A DNA stretch of 64,000 nucleotides from Lachnospiraceae bacterium AF51-6-b8A (GTDB lineage Bacteria > Bacillota > Clostridia > Lachnospirales > Lachnospiraceae). The position numbers and the translations under genes were made by a program. Below the pieces are notes generated by a model, which did no database searches, had not been told where the DNA came from, and saw only the letters and a list, made by a program, of their open reading frames with translations. Positions 50,642 to 60,419 of this stretch are shown one piece after another. Each line of letters begins with the position of its first letter. Within the stretch, counting starts at the first letter, position 1. Location: NCBI GenBank assembly GCA_027682585.1, contig JAQCZH010000001.1, positions 124,001 to 188,000 of the forward strand. The letters run 5' to 3'.

Positions 50642-50766
50642 GTTTTTCCTTTTTTTTGATTTTTTTGCGCGTATCCCCTGAGAGAAGACCTATGGCGAAA
50701 CTCCAAGCCGGATCCTGTCCAACAGGAAGAAGCTTCGCATCCGGGGGAGTGTATTGGGACCGGGAA

Positions 50767-52077
50767 TTACTTGACAATGACAGAGAGTCCATCGGGAATG
50801 CAGGCGACCTTAGCCTCATCGCCCTCGCGCTCGAAGGCCATCGCAAGAGCTTCTTCAAGAGAGGTGGCCAGTTCCATATGCATGTCGGTAATCAGCTTGG
50901 GATCAACAAGGTCTGACACATAGATGACATGGTGGTGGACTAGAATACGGGCTAGAATCTGCGAGGTCCACTGATCGGGAACGGTCTCCAGTCTGGGGGT
51001 TGCAATCGCCTTTTTGAGGAAATCATAGGGATCCTGGTAATCCGCCAGGTTGTGATAGAAGCCCTCGCCGCCGTGTCCATCGGATGAACCGGCAATCATG
51101 ATAATGGTTCCGTTCTCTTTGTTCGTAGCCTCAGCTGCGGTCATACCTTTGACTGCCTGATAAATGTTCTGATCCAGAGGATAGCCGCCGTTGGAGGAGA
51201 TGGCGATATCAGAAGGAACTTTTGCCACAGTGCCAAGACTTTCGACGAAATCACAGCCAACCTTATGCGCCTCTTCCATGTCGCCGGCGAAGGAGCCGAT
51301 GATGTGTTTGTCAGCATCCAGGACAACATTGACGATGAAAGCCAGTTTGGCGGTTCTTGCTGCGTAAACCATGTCCTCGTGAATCAGGTTTCCATGCAGG
51401 TTGCCGGTTCTGGACTTGGAGGAGTCAATAAATTCGCCGGAGTGATTTGCCATAATTGTCCTATAGGAAGCGATGCCGGGGAGAACAGCCTTGCGGCCGC
51501 CGGAGAAACCGGCGAAGAAGTGGGACTCAATAAAGCCTTCCGCCAAAAGCAGGTCGGCTTCAGCGGCAACCCGATTGACGATGCACTCGCCGCCGGAGGG
51601 AAGTGTGCCGATCTTGACCATATCCTCGTCATTTTTGGAGAAGTGCATGACAATTTCTTCATGATCAACAATTTCCTGACCGTATTTGCTGATCAGTTCC
51701 TCCCGGGTAGAGGGACGATGGAAGCCCGTTGCTACCAGGATACGGATACGGGCATCAGGAGCAGCGCTTCTGATCCTGCGGAGGATGATTGGAGTGATAA
51801 TATGTGAGGGGACGGGTCTGGTGTGATCGGAAGAGATCAGAACAATGTTCTTTTTTCCCCTGGCTAATTCCTCCAGTCTCTTTGATCCAATGGGGTTGTC
51901 CATGGACTGCTCTACCAGTTCCTTTTCACCGAGCTTGGCCTGATAGTTGGCTGCCTTGGATTCCAAGATCCCGGCGAAGTTCGCTCTGGGGATACGAGCG
52001 GTCAGCGTTTTCTTGTCGTAGGGAAATGCGACTTCTTCAATGTCAGTTGCCTTTTGAATCAGATCCTGATAAGACAT
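50767..52077 (-). CDS. larA: lactate racemase LarA (nickel-pincer enzyme)
   Basis: This 436-residue protein is LarA-like: SSDHTRPVPSH near 83 (catalytic region), ESHFFAGFSGGRKAVLPGIA near 184 carrying the Lys that binds the nickel pincer, and TIMANHSG near 207 for the later His. It interconverts D- and L-lactate. The cofactor genes larB, larC and larE are not in this window and must be elsewhere if the enzyme is active; a related epimerase substrate is possible. AAGGAGG precedes the ATG. Confidence 0.88.
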   Translation of the reverse strand: MSYQDLIQKATDIEEVAFPYDKKTLTARIPRANFAGILESKAANYQAKLGEKELVEQSMDNPIGSKRLEELARGKKNIVLISSDHTRPVPSHIITPIILRRIRSAAPDARIRILVATGFHRPSTREELISKYGQEIVDHEEIVMHFSKNDEDMVKIGTLPSGGECIVNRVAAEADLLLAEGFIESHFFAGFSGGRKAVLPGIASYRTIMANHSGEFIDSSKSRTGNLHGNLIHEDMVYAARTAKLAFIVNVVLDADKHIIGSFAGDMEEAHKVGCDFVESLGTVAKVPSDIAISSNGGYPLDQNIYQAVKGMTAAEATNKENGTIIMIAGSSDGHGGEGFYHNLADYQDPYDFLKKAIATPRLETVPDQWTSQILARILVHHHVIYVSDLVDPKLITDMHMELATSLEEALAMAFEREGDEAKVACIPDGLSVIVK

Positions 52078-52197
52078 TTGATCCTCCTTGCATGGATGGT
52101 CTGGCTATCGCAAATGACAGCACACGGCCTCACAAATTGTTTCCTGCATTATTCTATGCATGCGGCGGGCAGGAGAAATCACGTTTGGGTCTGTAAA

Positions 52198-52210
52198 ATG
52201 TTGTTAACAT
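52198..52210. promoter_or_regulatory. candidate LarR-binding palindrome
   Basis: ATGTTGTTAACAT (5-bp arms, 3-nt centre) lies between larA and larR. Its centre is about 60 nt upstream of the probable larA start of transcription (minus-strand -10 TAGAAT at 52156-52151), matching the Class I Crp/Fnr activation distance. It also overlaps the larR -10-like TATGAT (52210-52215), so it could repress larR. Inference from spacing only. Confidence 0.5.
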
Positions 52211-52257
52211 ATGATACGATACAGCGAACTCTGCGCACAGAATTGTGAGGAAAGAGG

Positions 52258-52929
52258 ATGGATATTGATTATTTGATCCGGGTTCTGGATCGGGAGAATA
52301 TGCCTGTTATTATCAAGGGATACCACACCTATCTGTCTTATTATGGCTTCGAGGAGAACTCCGTCTATGTTATGCGGCAGGGGATAGCCAAGACATCCAT
52401 TATTCATCCTGACGGAAGGGAATTTAACCTGGCTTATATCTCCGGGGCAAATATTATCTCGCTTCTTAAGGACGAGGTATCCAAGTATACCTCATCCCCT
52501 CTGAATGTTCGGATTGAGTCAAAGGAGGCTGCTTTCTTTCGTGTGCCCCGCACCCGATTCTGGGAGCTGGTCAGGGATGACCCGGATCTTCACGCCTATG
52601 TACGAGACTATTATCGGCAGAATCTTTCCTATTTTATGGAGACCCTGCAGGCGATGACCATGAATGGAAAAACCGGGGCGGTCTGCTTCCTTCTGCAGCG
52701 TCTGGCGAGGGAATTTGGACAGGCTGCGGGAAAGAGGGGAGAGATAGAAATCCAGTTCTCCATTACGAACGAAGATATTGCCGGATTCTGCGGCATTTCC
52801 CAGAGATCCTCCGTCAATCGGATTCTGCATGGCCTTAAGGCAGATGGACTGATTGAGATTGAAGGGGGAAGAATTATCGTCTTGGATTTGCCGGGGCTTA
52901 AGGAGAGGGTCGCTATGGGGGCCCGGTAA
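52258..52929 (+). CDS. larR: Crp/Fnr family regulator, LarR-like
   Basis: This 223-residue protein has an N-terminal cyclic-nucleotide-type sensing domain (LSYYGFEENSVYVMRQGIAK near 24-43) and a C-terminal winged helix (ITNEDIAGFCGISQRSSVNRIL near 169). It is divergent to larA-larD, the arrangement of LarR in L. plantarum, where the regulator responds to L-lactate. AAAGAGG lies just before ATG 52258. It very likely activates lar genes here. Confidence 0.8.
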   Translation: MDIDYLIRVLDRENMPVIIKGYHTYLSYYGFEENSVYVMRQGIAKTSIIHPDGREFNLAYISGANIISLLKDEVSKYTSSPLNVRIESKEAAFFRVPRTRFWELVRDDPDLHAYVRDYYRQNLSYFMETLQAMTMNGKTGAVCFLLQRLAREFGQAAGKRGEIEIQFSITNEDIAGFCGISQRSSVNRILHGLKADGLIEIEGGRIIVLDLPGLKERVAMGAR

Positions 52930-53059
52930 TGCCTGAAATCCTGCAGAAGTGATCTCATTTGCAATCTGGCGGATGGAACAGGGAAAGATTTCGCTGGCGT
53001 ACACTCTGTCCTTGGATTAGGATAGGAACCAGAAAGAGGAAGCACAGATCGGAGGAATC

Positions 53060-53944
53060 ATGAGTGACTTTGTACTGACTAGCAGTTCGACGGCGGATCT
53101 GCCGAAAGCCTACTTGGATAGGCGGGGGATTCCCTACGTCTGCTTCCACTATCGCCTGGGAGAAGAAGATCATATCGATGACCTGTGGGAGGCTGTGGAT
53201 GCCAGCGATTTTTATGGCCGTATGCTGGGAGGAGAGGATGCCAAGACTTCGCAGGTGAATGTTGAGGAGTATATGGATTTTTTTCGGCCATTTTTGGAGA
53301 AGGGAAAGGATATTCTCCATATTGAGCTCTCTTCCGGACTCTCCGGCTCCTATAACTCGGCACGGTTGGCGGCGGAGGATCTGCTGGAGGCGTTTCCGGA
53401 CAGGAAGATCACGGTTGTGGATTCCAGGGGAGCTTCCTCAGGCCTTGGTTTTCTGCTGGCATACCTGGCAGATCAGAGAGATGCCGGGCTTGGTTATGAG
53501 GAACTCCTGCGTCTGGCAGAGGAGAAGAAACTGACGGTTCATCACTGGTTCTTCTCGACGGATCTGACCTTCTATGTCAAAGGGGGACGGATCTCTAAGA
53601 CGGCGGGTTTTTTGGGCGGTATGCTGGGTATCTGCCCCCTGCTGAATATGGATGCAGCGGGATGTCTGATTCCCAGAGAAAAAATTCGGGGAAAACAGAG
53701 GGTGGTTCGCCAGATCGTTGAGCGGATGCTGGAGCATGCCGAGGGGAGAGCCGATTATAAGGGAAAGGTATTCATCTCTCAGTCGGATTGTCAGTCGGAT
53801 GCCGAAGAGGTGGCCGCTCTGGTCAAGGAGACCTTCCCCAGGATAGACGGAGAGATTATGGTTAACTCCATTGGTCCTACCATTGGAGCTCACACGGGAC
53901 CGGGAACAGTGGCTCTTTTCTTCTTTGGAGATGAGAGAGTCTGA
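53060..53944 (+). CDS. DegV family fatty acid-binding protein
   Basis: This 294-residue DegV-domain protein has the signature TSSSTADLPKAYL at the N-terminus, KTSQVNVEEYMDFF near 62 and HIELSSGLSGSYNSA near 90, with the conserved Ser pair contacting the lipid head group, then VNSIGPTIGAHTGPGTVALFF at the C-terminus. DegV proteins bind fatty acids and in FakB form feed the fatty acid kinase. AGATCGGAGG precedes ATG 53060. It has no partner kinase nearby. Confidence 0.88.
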   Translation: MSDFVLTSSSTADLPKAYLDRRGIPYVCFHYRLGEEDHIDDLWEAVDASDFYGRMLGGEDAKTSQVNVEEYMDFFRPFLEKGKDILHIELSSGLSGSYNSARLAAEDLLEAFPDRKITVVDSRGASSGLGFLLAYLADQRDAGLGYEELLRLAEEKKLTVHHWFFSTDLTFYVKGGRISKTAGFLGGMLGICPLLNMDAAGCLIPREKIRGKQRVVRQIVERMLEHAEGRADYKGKVFISQSDCQSDAEEVAALVKETFPRIDGEIMVNSIGPTIGAHTGPGTVALFFFGDERV

Positions 53945-54356
53945 GGCTGTTCCAGGGGGGGACGGGTATAAAAAGTTTTCTCATGTCTGTTCACGTCAAA
54001 GAAGGCAGTGCATGAGTGAAATGAAAAACGAATCTGAAAGAGATCCGTTTCAGGCAGATTGCTGCTTTGCGGCGCCTGAGACGGATCTTTTTGTGTTTCC
54101 GGGGCTGATAGCCGGCATCCCGAACCTCCCGTTTTACGGACGGAGATGACTTCTGACAGTGAAATGATCAGGAAAAGAGCAATCGGCAGAGGTGTTTCTT
54201 AAATTTTTCGAAACAAGACAGCAGGATTTGTAAAGGAATAAGGGATTTAGTGCAAGAAATCGATAACATTGAAGTTCGTCCCCATCTATGATAAGGCATG
54301 TAGTTTTTTGACGGGCTTCCCAAAATCAGGGGAAGACGATAAAGGAGGACAAAGAA
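53945..54356. other. intergenic region between degV and the TRAP operon
   Basis: This region of about 410 bp has the degV terminator (54041-54092) and, to its right, AT-rich leader sequence with a TATGAT -10-like box near 54289 but no clear -35. No gene is supported. The TRAP promoter probably lies within 54150-54340. Confidence 0.4.
54041..54092 (+). terminator. terminator after degV
   Basis: AGATCCGTTTCAGGC (54041-54055) pairs with GCCTGAGACGGATCT (54074-54088) with one T-G pair, followed by TTTT. Confidence 0.8.
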
Positions 54357-55403
54357 ATGAAGAAAAAGCTGACGGCGCTGACACTGGCGCTGGTACTTGG
54401 CTTGTCGGCCCTTCTGACTGGCTGTGGGGGCTCTGCTAAGGGGAGCGCTGCCTCGAGTGAGGCAGCCAGTCAGGAACATCCCATGATTTTGACACTGGCG
54501 CACAATCAGGCGGAGAATCATCCGGTTCACAAGGCTCTGGTCAGGTTCGCCGACCAGGTAAAGGAGAGAACCAATGGCCGTATTGTTGTCAAGATCTATC
54601 CGAACGGCCAGCTGGGATCCGAGAATGAAAACCTGGAGCAGCTGCAGGCCGGTGTAGTCGCTATGGCCAAGGTGTCTGCTCCGAATCTGGCAACCTATAA
54701 TGACGGTTACAATACCTTTGGCCTGCCCTACATTTTCAATGATCAGGCAGACTACTACAAGGTTATGGATTCTAAGCAGATGGATGATTTCTTCATGTCT
54801 TCTGCGGATGACGGCTTTTTGACAATGACCTACTACGATTCCGGTTCCCGCTCCTTTTATACCAAGGGAAAGGCAATCCGTACCCCTTCTGATCTGAACG
54901 GACTCAAGATCCGTGTGCAGGATATGGCAGTTCAGACGGATATGATGAAATCCCTGGGCGGAACCCCTGTCACCATGTCTTATGGTGATGTCTATACTTC
55001 TCTGCAGACCGGTATTATAGACGGATCTGAGAACAACGTGACAGCTCTGACAACCGGTAAACACGGTGAGGTCGCCAAGTACTACTCTGTTGATGAACAC
55101 GAGATGATCCCCGATGCGCTCGTCATGAGTTCCAAGGTCTGGTCCACCCTGTCCATGGAAGATCAGGCAGCAATTAAGGCGGCTGCCAGGGAATCTACAG
55201 AGTATCAGAAAGGACTCTGGGCAGAGGCGACCAAGAAGGCGGTTGAGCAGGCAAAGCAGGAGATGGGAGTTACCTTCATCTACGATGTGGACAAGGCGGC
55301 CTTTCAGCAGGCGACTGCCCCCATGATTCAGACCTATGAGAATAAGTATCCTGGTGTGAAGCGTCTTATGCAGTCGATTGAGCAGGCAAGAGAGGTGAAC
55401 TGA
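54357..55403 (+). CDS. dctP: TRAP transporter substrate-binding lipoprotein
   Basis: This 348-residue protein has a lipobox (LLTGC near 22) and the DctP fold: LTLAHNQAENHPVHKALVRF near 42, IYPNGQLGSENENLEQLQAG near 79, and RVQDMAVQTDMMKSLGGTPV near 182 with the carboxylate-binding Arg. It captures an organic acid outside the cell for the DctQM permease. Substrate unknown. AAAGGAGGAC precedes ATG 54357. Confidence 0.9.
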   Translation: MKKKLTALTLALVLGLSALLTGCGGSAKGSAASSEAASQEHPMILTLAHNQAENHPVHKALVRFADQVKERTNGRIVVKIYPNGQLGSENENLEQLQAGVVAMAKVSAPNLATYNDGYNTFGLPYIFNDQADYYKVMDSKQMDDFFMSSADDGFLTMTYYDSGSRSFYTKGKAIRTPSDLNGLKIRVQDMAVQTDMMKSLGGTPVTMSYGDVYTSLQTGIIDGSENNVTALTTGKHGEVAKYYSVDEHEMIPDALVMSSKVWSTLSMEDQAAIKAAARESTEYQKGLWAEATKKAVEQAKQEMGVTFIYDVDKAAFQQATAPMIQTYENKYPGVKRLMQSIEQAREVN

Positions 55404-55918
55404 TGAAAAAAATACTTGGTAAGGTTAAAAAATTAAGCAACAGCTTCCTGGCGATTGTCTGCGCAGTTCTTCTGTCTTTTATGGCGGTTCTGGTTCTCTG
55501 GCAGGTTTTTACCAGATATGTTCTGGGGCATCCGGCAGCATTTACAGAGGAGCTGGTGAAATACTCTTTGGTGTGGACTTCCTTCGTCGGAGCAGCCTAT
55601 GCTTTCTCTGCCAGAGAGCACATGGCTCTGACCCTGCTCAGGGATCGGCTGACTGGTCTGCCGCACAGGATTCTGGCAGCCCTGATTGATATTTTGATTT
55701 TTGCGGTGGCTCTCTTCGTGATCACAATCGGGGGGTTCAAACTGGCTGTATCCGCTCACGCCGAGTTCTCCGCCCTTTTGGGGATACCAAGAACTATGGT
55801 GTATGCGATAGCACCGATCTCCGGAGTTTTTATAATGTTCTTTCAGCTGATCAACATTTATGAGGATATCACCGGCGCCTCTGTGATTGAAGAAGCAGAA
55901 GAGGAGGCTAAGTCATGA
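55403..55918 (+). CDS. dctQ: TRAP transporter small permease
   Basis: This 171-residue four-helix protein has the DctQ pattern FTRYVLGHPAAFTEELVKY near 37 and REHMALTLLRDRL near 72. It couples the binding protein to DctM. Its ATG overlaps the dctP stop by one nt (TGATG), and its own stop overlaps dctM, so the three are co-translated. Confidence 0.9.
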   Translation: MKKILGKVKKLSNSFLAIVCAVLLSFMAVLVLWQVFTRYVLGHPAAFTEELVKYSLVWTSFVGAAYAFSAREHMALTLLRDRLTGLPHRILAALIDILIFAVALFVITIGGFKLAVSAHAEFSALLGIPRTMVYAIAPISGVFIMFFQLINIYEDITGASVIEEAEEEAKS

Positions 55919-57222
55919 CGGTAGGATTAACAACGATACTTTTATTTGTTGTATTCGGCGTGCTGCTTTTCTTAGGCGTGCCGATTTCTGTGTCCATTCT
56001 GGTGTCCGCTCTGGTCACGGCGGCTTCCACCCTGTCCTGGGATCAGGTTACCTTCATTGCCATGCAGAAGATGAACTCCGGCGTGGAGTCCTTCTCCCTT
56101 TTGGCGATCCCGCTCTTTATTCTGGCGGGAAATATCATGAATAATGGAGGAATTGCCAGAAGACTGATTAATTTCGCTCAGATTTTCGTCGGTAAGATTC
56201 CGGGTTCTCTGGCACAGGCCAATATCCTGGGGAATATGCTCTTTGGAGCTCTTTCCGGTTCTTCCGTTGCCGCGGCTTCTGCTATGGGGGGGACAATCAA
56301 TCCGATTGAGAAGGAAAACGGATATGATCCCGCCTATGCCGCTGCGGCCAATATCGCTTCTGCGCCGACAGGGCTTCTGATTCCGCCAACTTCCGCCTTC
56401 ATTGTCTATTCTACGGTGGCCGGCGGCGTATCTGTGTCTACCCTTTTTATGGCCGGCTATATTCCCGGCATTCTGATGGGAGTCTGCTGCATGGGAGTCG
56501 CCCTCTTCTGGGCCATTCGTCATAAGATGAAAGCTGCCGGAAGAGATAAGTCAGAGAGTATCCTGCGGACTACCTGGGAGGCAGTTCCCTCACTGCTTTT
56601 GATTATCATTGTCATCGGCGGCATTGTAGCGGGAATCTTCACCGCGACGGAAGGGGCCGGTGTCGCGGTTCTTTACTGCCTGGTTCTGTCGCTGATTTAT
56701 CGGAGCTTGAGCCTCAAGTCCTTCATGGATATTCTGCTCAAGTCGGCTAAGACCTCAGGGATTATTATGTTTTTGATTTCCGCCTCCTCCGCCATGTCTT
56801 TTGTCATGGCCTATGCGGGAATTCCTCAGGCGATCTCCTCAGGACTGATGGGGCTGACATCCAATAAGTATGTGATTTTCCTGCTTATGAATATTATCCT
56901 TCTGGTGGTTGGAATGTTCATGGATATTACCCCGGCCATCCTGATTTTTACTCCCATTTTCCTGCCGATCGCAACCAAGCTGGGAATGAGCAGCGTGCAG
57001 TTTGGCGTCATGCTGATCTTTAACATGTGCCTGGGCAACATCACCCCTCCTGTCGGTTCGGTTCTCTTTGTCGGCTGCGGAATCGGAGAGGTGACCATCG
57101 AAGAGGTGACACCCAAGCTGATCCCCTACTTTATTGTGTTGATTCTGGCTCTTCTGGCAGTGACCTATATTCCGGCCCTGTCGCTGGCAATCCCCAATGC
57201 CATGGGACTGACCGTGAAGTGA
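55915..57222 (+). CDS. dctM: TRAP transporter large permease
   Basis: This 435-residue protein with about 12 helices has the DctM motifs SFSLLAIPLFILAGNIMNNGG near 59, FGALSGSSVAAASAMGG near 110 and MFMDITPAILIFTPIF near 329. It is the sodium-driven translocation subunit. No further gene of the operon follows. Confidence 0.92.
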   Translation: MTVGLTTILLFVVFGVLLFLGVPISVSILVSALVTAASTLSWDQVTFIAMQKMNSGVESFSLLAIPLFILAGNIMNNGGIARRLINFAQIFVGKIPGSLAQANILGNMLFGALSGSSVAAASAMGGTINPIEKENGYDPAYAAAANIASAPTGLLIPPTSAFIVYSTVAGGVSVSTLFMAGYIPGILMGVCCMGVALFWAIRHKMKAAGRDKSESILRTTWEAVPSLLLIIIVIGGIVAGIFTATEGAGVAVLYCLVLSLIYRSLSLKSFMDILLKSAKTSGIIMFLISASSAMSFVMAYAGIPQAISSGLMGLTSNKYVIFLLMNIILLVVGMFMDITPAILIFTPIFLPIATKLGMSSVQFGVMLIFNMCLGNITPPVGSVLFVGCGIGEVTIEEVTPKLIPYFIVLILALLAVTYIPALSLAIPNAMGLTVK

Positions 57223-57400
57223 GACTGACGCGGGATACCCGGTGAGGGCTTGTATGGGACAGTGGAAAAGGCAGAGGAGTGCTGGCAATGACCGGTGAGG
57301 GCGGCTATCCCTATGCCATACCCCTGGACTTCTGTCCAGAGTTTGCCTGCTGGAGCTGACTATTGATGACATGACGGGGAAACAGGTCAACGAGAGCTGG

Positions 57401-58282
57401 TCATTCTGACAGGAGCAGATCTGCCTTACAGAGCCTGCCGGCGATGACAAAGATACTGAAGGTGATGGCAAAGGCGGCGGTGACATCCGTCAGGAAATGC
57501 GCGCCGATGATGATGCGGGACAGAGCTACCAGAAGAGTCCAGACCAGGCCGCCGAAGAAGAAATGATAGCGGCGGGAGCGCAGCAGGGGACTGGCACAGG
57601 CGATATAGTAGAGACTCAGTATGGTCGCAGCTGCTGTTGTGTGGCCGGAGGGGAAGGACTTGAGTTCATCCGCGGGAATGCCGGAGGCGATCAGCTGCGC
57701 TTTATCTGCCAGCCCGGGCTGGTACCAGGGATGGAAGGAGACCATCTGTCCCAGACTGGAGACCAGAAGTCGCATGCGGGGACGAGCCCATGGAATCTTG
57801 ATTAAGTGTGTGAGGATGGTCGGCCCCAGGGCAATGAGGATCAGAATCTTAAGAAGACGGGTAAGAACAGTGTCAGATGCATCTCTTAAGGCCCACTCGG
57901 CAAAGAGACAGGACAGGACGGTAAAACCGAAGCCGATGCCAATGGCAAGGCCACGGGGCATACCCGTGATGTAGTGGGTGGCGTCATAGCCCCCGTAGAA
58001 GGCGCAGCCTGCCAGAGCCAGTCCCCCGAAGACCACTTGTCCATAGTAGCGCAGAGGGGATCCCGAGGGCCTGGCCCGGCGGATCAGCAGGTAGCCGCAG
58101 ATGACGCCGAGCAGGTAGTTGGGCATGGATCCGTATCCCGCGGCCAGAAGACAGGGGAGACATTCCTGGTTTAACAGGGTATAGGAGATAGAGAAATCCC
58201 AGAAAGAGCCTGCGATCATGGAGATGAGAATACAGGCGTAAATAACAGGAATAAGCCGCTCATAAAGAGTTTTGTTTTCCAT
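57401..58282 (-). CDS. PAP2 superfamily membrane phosphatase
   Basis: This 293-residue membrane protein has the three acid phosphatase motifs KxxxxxxRP (KIPWARPR near 166), PSGH (FPSGHTTAA near 214) and SRxxxxxHxxxD (SRIIIGAHFLTDV near 255). These enzymes dephosphorylate lipid phosphates such as phosphatidic acid or undecaprenyl pyrophosphate. AAAGGAGG lies 5 nt before the ATG at 58282, preferred over the longer frame to 58309. Confidence 0.85.
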   Translation of the reverse strand: MENKTLYERLIPVIYACILISMIAGSFWDFSISYTLLNQECLPCLLAAGYGSMPNYLLGVICGYLLIRRARPSGSPLRYYGQVVFGGLALAGCAFYGGYDATHYITGMPRGLAIGIGFGFTVLSCLFAEWALRDASDTVLTRLLKILILIALGPTILTHLIKIPWARPRMRLLVSSLGQMVSFHPWYQPGLADKAQLIASGIPADELKSFPSGHTTAAATILSLYYIACASPLLRSRRYHFFFGGLVWTLLVALSRIIIGAHFLTDVTAAFAITFSIFVIAGRLCKADLLLSE

Positions 58283-58459
58283 GAAATCCTCCTTTGGAAC
58301 AAGAGTCACCTTTTCCTGGCATTATAGTGAATCCGTATCGGAAAGGGAATGCCCCTTTTTGTTAAGCCCTTTATCGGGTATCGATGTAGAATGTGTCAAT
58401 GAGCGGTTTTAATGAATTGGACGACAGGTGAATATGCTGTCGGGCGTGGGAAGGAGCGG

Positions 58460-59527
58460 ATGGCGAAGAAGATGAATGACGAGATGACATCTCCCTGCAG
58501 ACTCTGTCCGAGAGACTGCAAAGCCCTGCGAAAAGAGGGACAGAGGGGATTCTGCGGCCAGTCCAACCGGCTTGTGGCCGCCCGGGCGGCCCTGCATTTC
58601 TGGGAGGAACCCTGTATCTCCGGGATCAGCGGCAGCGGGGCGGTCTTTTTCAGTGGATGCGCTCTTCGCTGCGTCTTCTGCCAGAATGCGCCGATTGCCC
58701 GCGGACAGGCGGGAAAAGAGATCAGCCAGGAGCGAATGGCGGAGATTTTCCTGGAATTACAGGAAAAGGGAGCGAACAATATTAACCTGGTGACGGCAGG
58801 CCATTTTGTTCCCTGGGTGATTCGCGCTCTTGAACTGGCGAAGAGGCAGGGACTAGAACTGCCGATTGTCTATAATAGCTCTTCTTATGAGAAGGTTGAG
58901 ACGCTCAGACAACTGGAGGGACTGGTGGATATTTACCTGCCGGATTTCAAGTACGTCTCACGACAGCTTTCTGTCAGGTACTCTCAGGCCGGGGATTATT
59001 TCAGTGTGGCCTCTCTCGCCCTGGCGGAAATGGTTCGGCAGACAGGCGAGGCGCTTTTCTATCGGAAGGAGGCTTTCGCAGGGGAGGTTTTAAGACCGCA
59101 CCCGGATCAGCCTGGAAGGATGTCGGCGGAAACAACAAGGGAGAAAGGATGTCGAAGAAGACAGGACAGATGGCTTTCAGCAGCAGAATATAATCAGTCT
59201 TGCGACCAATCCGGGGAGATCCTCATGCAAAGGGGAACTCTGGTGCGGCATCTGCTTCTGCCCGGAGCTGTTTGGGATTCGATGAAGGTTCTGGACTATC
59301 TCTATCAGACATACAGGGATCAGATTTTTATATCCATCATGAATCAGTATACGCCCATGCCGGGACTGGATCAGACTCCGGAACTTGACCGCAAGGTGAC
59401 GAATGCTGAGTATGAGGCGGTGATCGACCATGCTCTTGCGCTTGGAATTGAGAATGCCTTTATTCAGGAGGGAGATGTGGCGGAAGAATCTTTCATTCCG
59501 GACTTTGGCAGGGGAGAGGGACTTTAG
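58460..59527 (+). CDS. radical SAM protein, PflA-like (COG1313 type)
   Basis: This 355-residue protein has N-terminal cysteine motifs CRLCPRDC and GFCGQ, then the radical SAM CxxxCxxC (CALRCVFCQN near 74), LVTAGHFVPWVIRAL near 112 and DIYLPDFKY near 157. A basic segment of about 55 residues (about 210-265) interrupts the usual sequence before RGTLVRHLLLPG near 269. It is a PflA-like activase of unknown target; the insert is unusual. AAGGAG precedes ATG 58460. Confidence 0.78.
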   Translation: MAKKMNDEMTSPCRLCPRDCKALRKEGQRGFCGQSNRLVAARAALHFWEEPCISGISGSGAVFFSGCALRCVFCQNAPIARGQAGKEISQERMAEIFLELQEKGANNINLVTAGHFVPWVIRALELAKRQGLELPIVYNSSSYEKVETLRQLEGLVDIYLPDFKYVSRQLSVRYSQAGDYFSVASLALAEMVRQTGEALFYRKEAFAGEVLRPHPDQPGRMSAETTREKGCRRRQDRWLSAAEYNQSCDQSGEILMQRGTLVRHLLLPGAVWDSMKVLDYLYQTYRDQIFISIMNQYTPMPGLDQTPELDRKVTNAEYEAVIDHALALGIENAFIQEGDVAEESFIPDFGRGEGL

Positions 59528-59571
59528 GAGTCCCTGGAATTCCTAACCCTTTCGGGATCGCAACAAGACTC

Positions 59572-59595
59572 AATTGTGGTAGAATAAACACAATT
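59572..59595 (+). promoter_or_regulatory. dyad with -10 box before bioY
   Basis: AATTGTG (59572-59578) and CACAATT (59589-59595) form an inverted repeat around a -10 TAGAAT (59580-59585), 120 nt before bioY. It would be a repressor operator; the arms do not match the usual BirA GTTAAC half-sites well. Confidence 0.5.
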
Positions 59596-59714
59596 TCGAG
59601 TGATTTTGCGCTTTGCATCAAAAGACAAGAAGGAATTGGTCTGAGAGAGACCGGCGCGACAGAACTTGTCGGTCTGAGAGGATAAGATGGAGCGAAGGAA
59701 AGGGGTATCTGAAA

Positions 59715-60275
59715 ATGAAGGTAAAACAGTTGGCTTTTACGGCGCTGATGGCAGCACTCTGCTGCATCCTGGGACCGCTGTCGGTTCCGCTTGGCAGCGT
59801 TCCGGTCTCTCTGGGAGTCTTGGCGGTCTATCTGGCAGCTTATGTCCTGGGAGGGAAATGGGGAACGCTTTCTGTTCTCATCTACCTGCTTCTGGGACTT
59901 GCCGGGCTGCCGGTTTTCTCTGGTTTTGCCGGAGGCCCGGGGAAGATGCTTGGCCCAACGGGAGGATTTCTGATCGGCTTTCTCTTTTTGGCAGCCATCT
60001 GCGGGGAGTTCGTAGAAATCTCAGACCGCAGGAGGGGACTGGCCCGCTATGGTCTGCAGACAGCTGGCATGATCCTCGGGCTGGCAGTCTGCTACGCCCT
60101 GGGAACAGGGTATTTTATGTTTGCCATGAAGACCGGGCTTGTGGCTGCCCTGGCGGCCTGTGTTCTTCCTTTTCTGGTCTTTGATGCCTTAAAGATCGTC
60201 ATGGCTTTGATTCTGGGCAATGCCCTGCGCAGGGCGCTGACTGCCGCGAATCTTCTGGAAAATAACAGGGCCTGA
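59715..60275 (+). CDS. bioY: biotin transporter BioY
   Basis: This 186-residue hydrophobic S-component has six helices and the BioY pattern LSVPLGSVPVSLGVLAVYLA near 22, GLAGLPVFSGFAGGPGKMLG near 63 and PTGGFLIGFLF near 84. It imports biotin with an ECF energising module encoded elsewhere. I chose ATG 59715, with GGAAAGGGG upstream. The dyad upstream suggests biotin-dependent or similar repression. Confidence 0.88.
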   Translation: MKVKQLAFTALMAALCCILGPLSVPLGSVPVSLGVLAVYLAAYVLGGKWGTLSVLIYLLLGLAGLPVFSGFAGGPGKMLGPTGGFLIGFLFLAAICGEFVEISDRRRGLARYGLQTAGMILGLAVCYALGTGYFMFAMKTGLVAALAACVLPFLVFDALKIVMALILGNALRRALTAANLLENNRA

Positions 60276-60419
60276 TACGCTGCGCGTATGGAGTCATGAC
60301 AATGAAATATTTGCAGAGTGTATATGGAATTGTTCTTGTCCCCTGCAAAGAGGAAATGATCTATGCGAGGGAGGGTACGTAAAGGCTTGCGCTTTATGGA
60401 CGAAGGAGAGGAAGGATGG

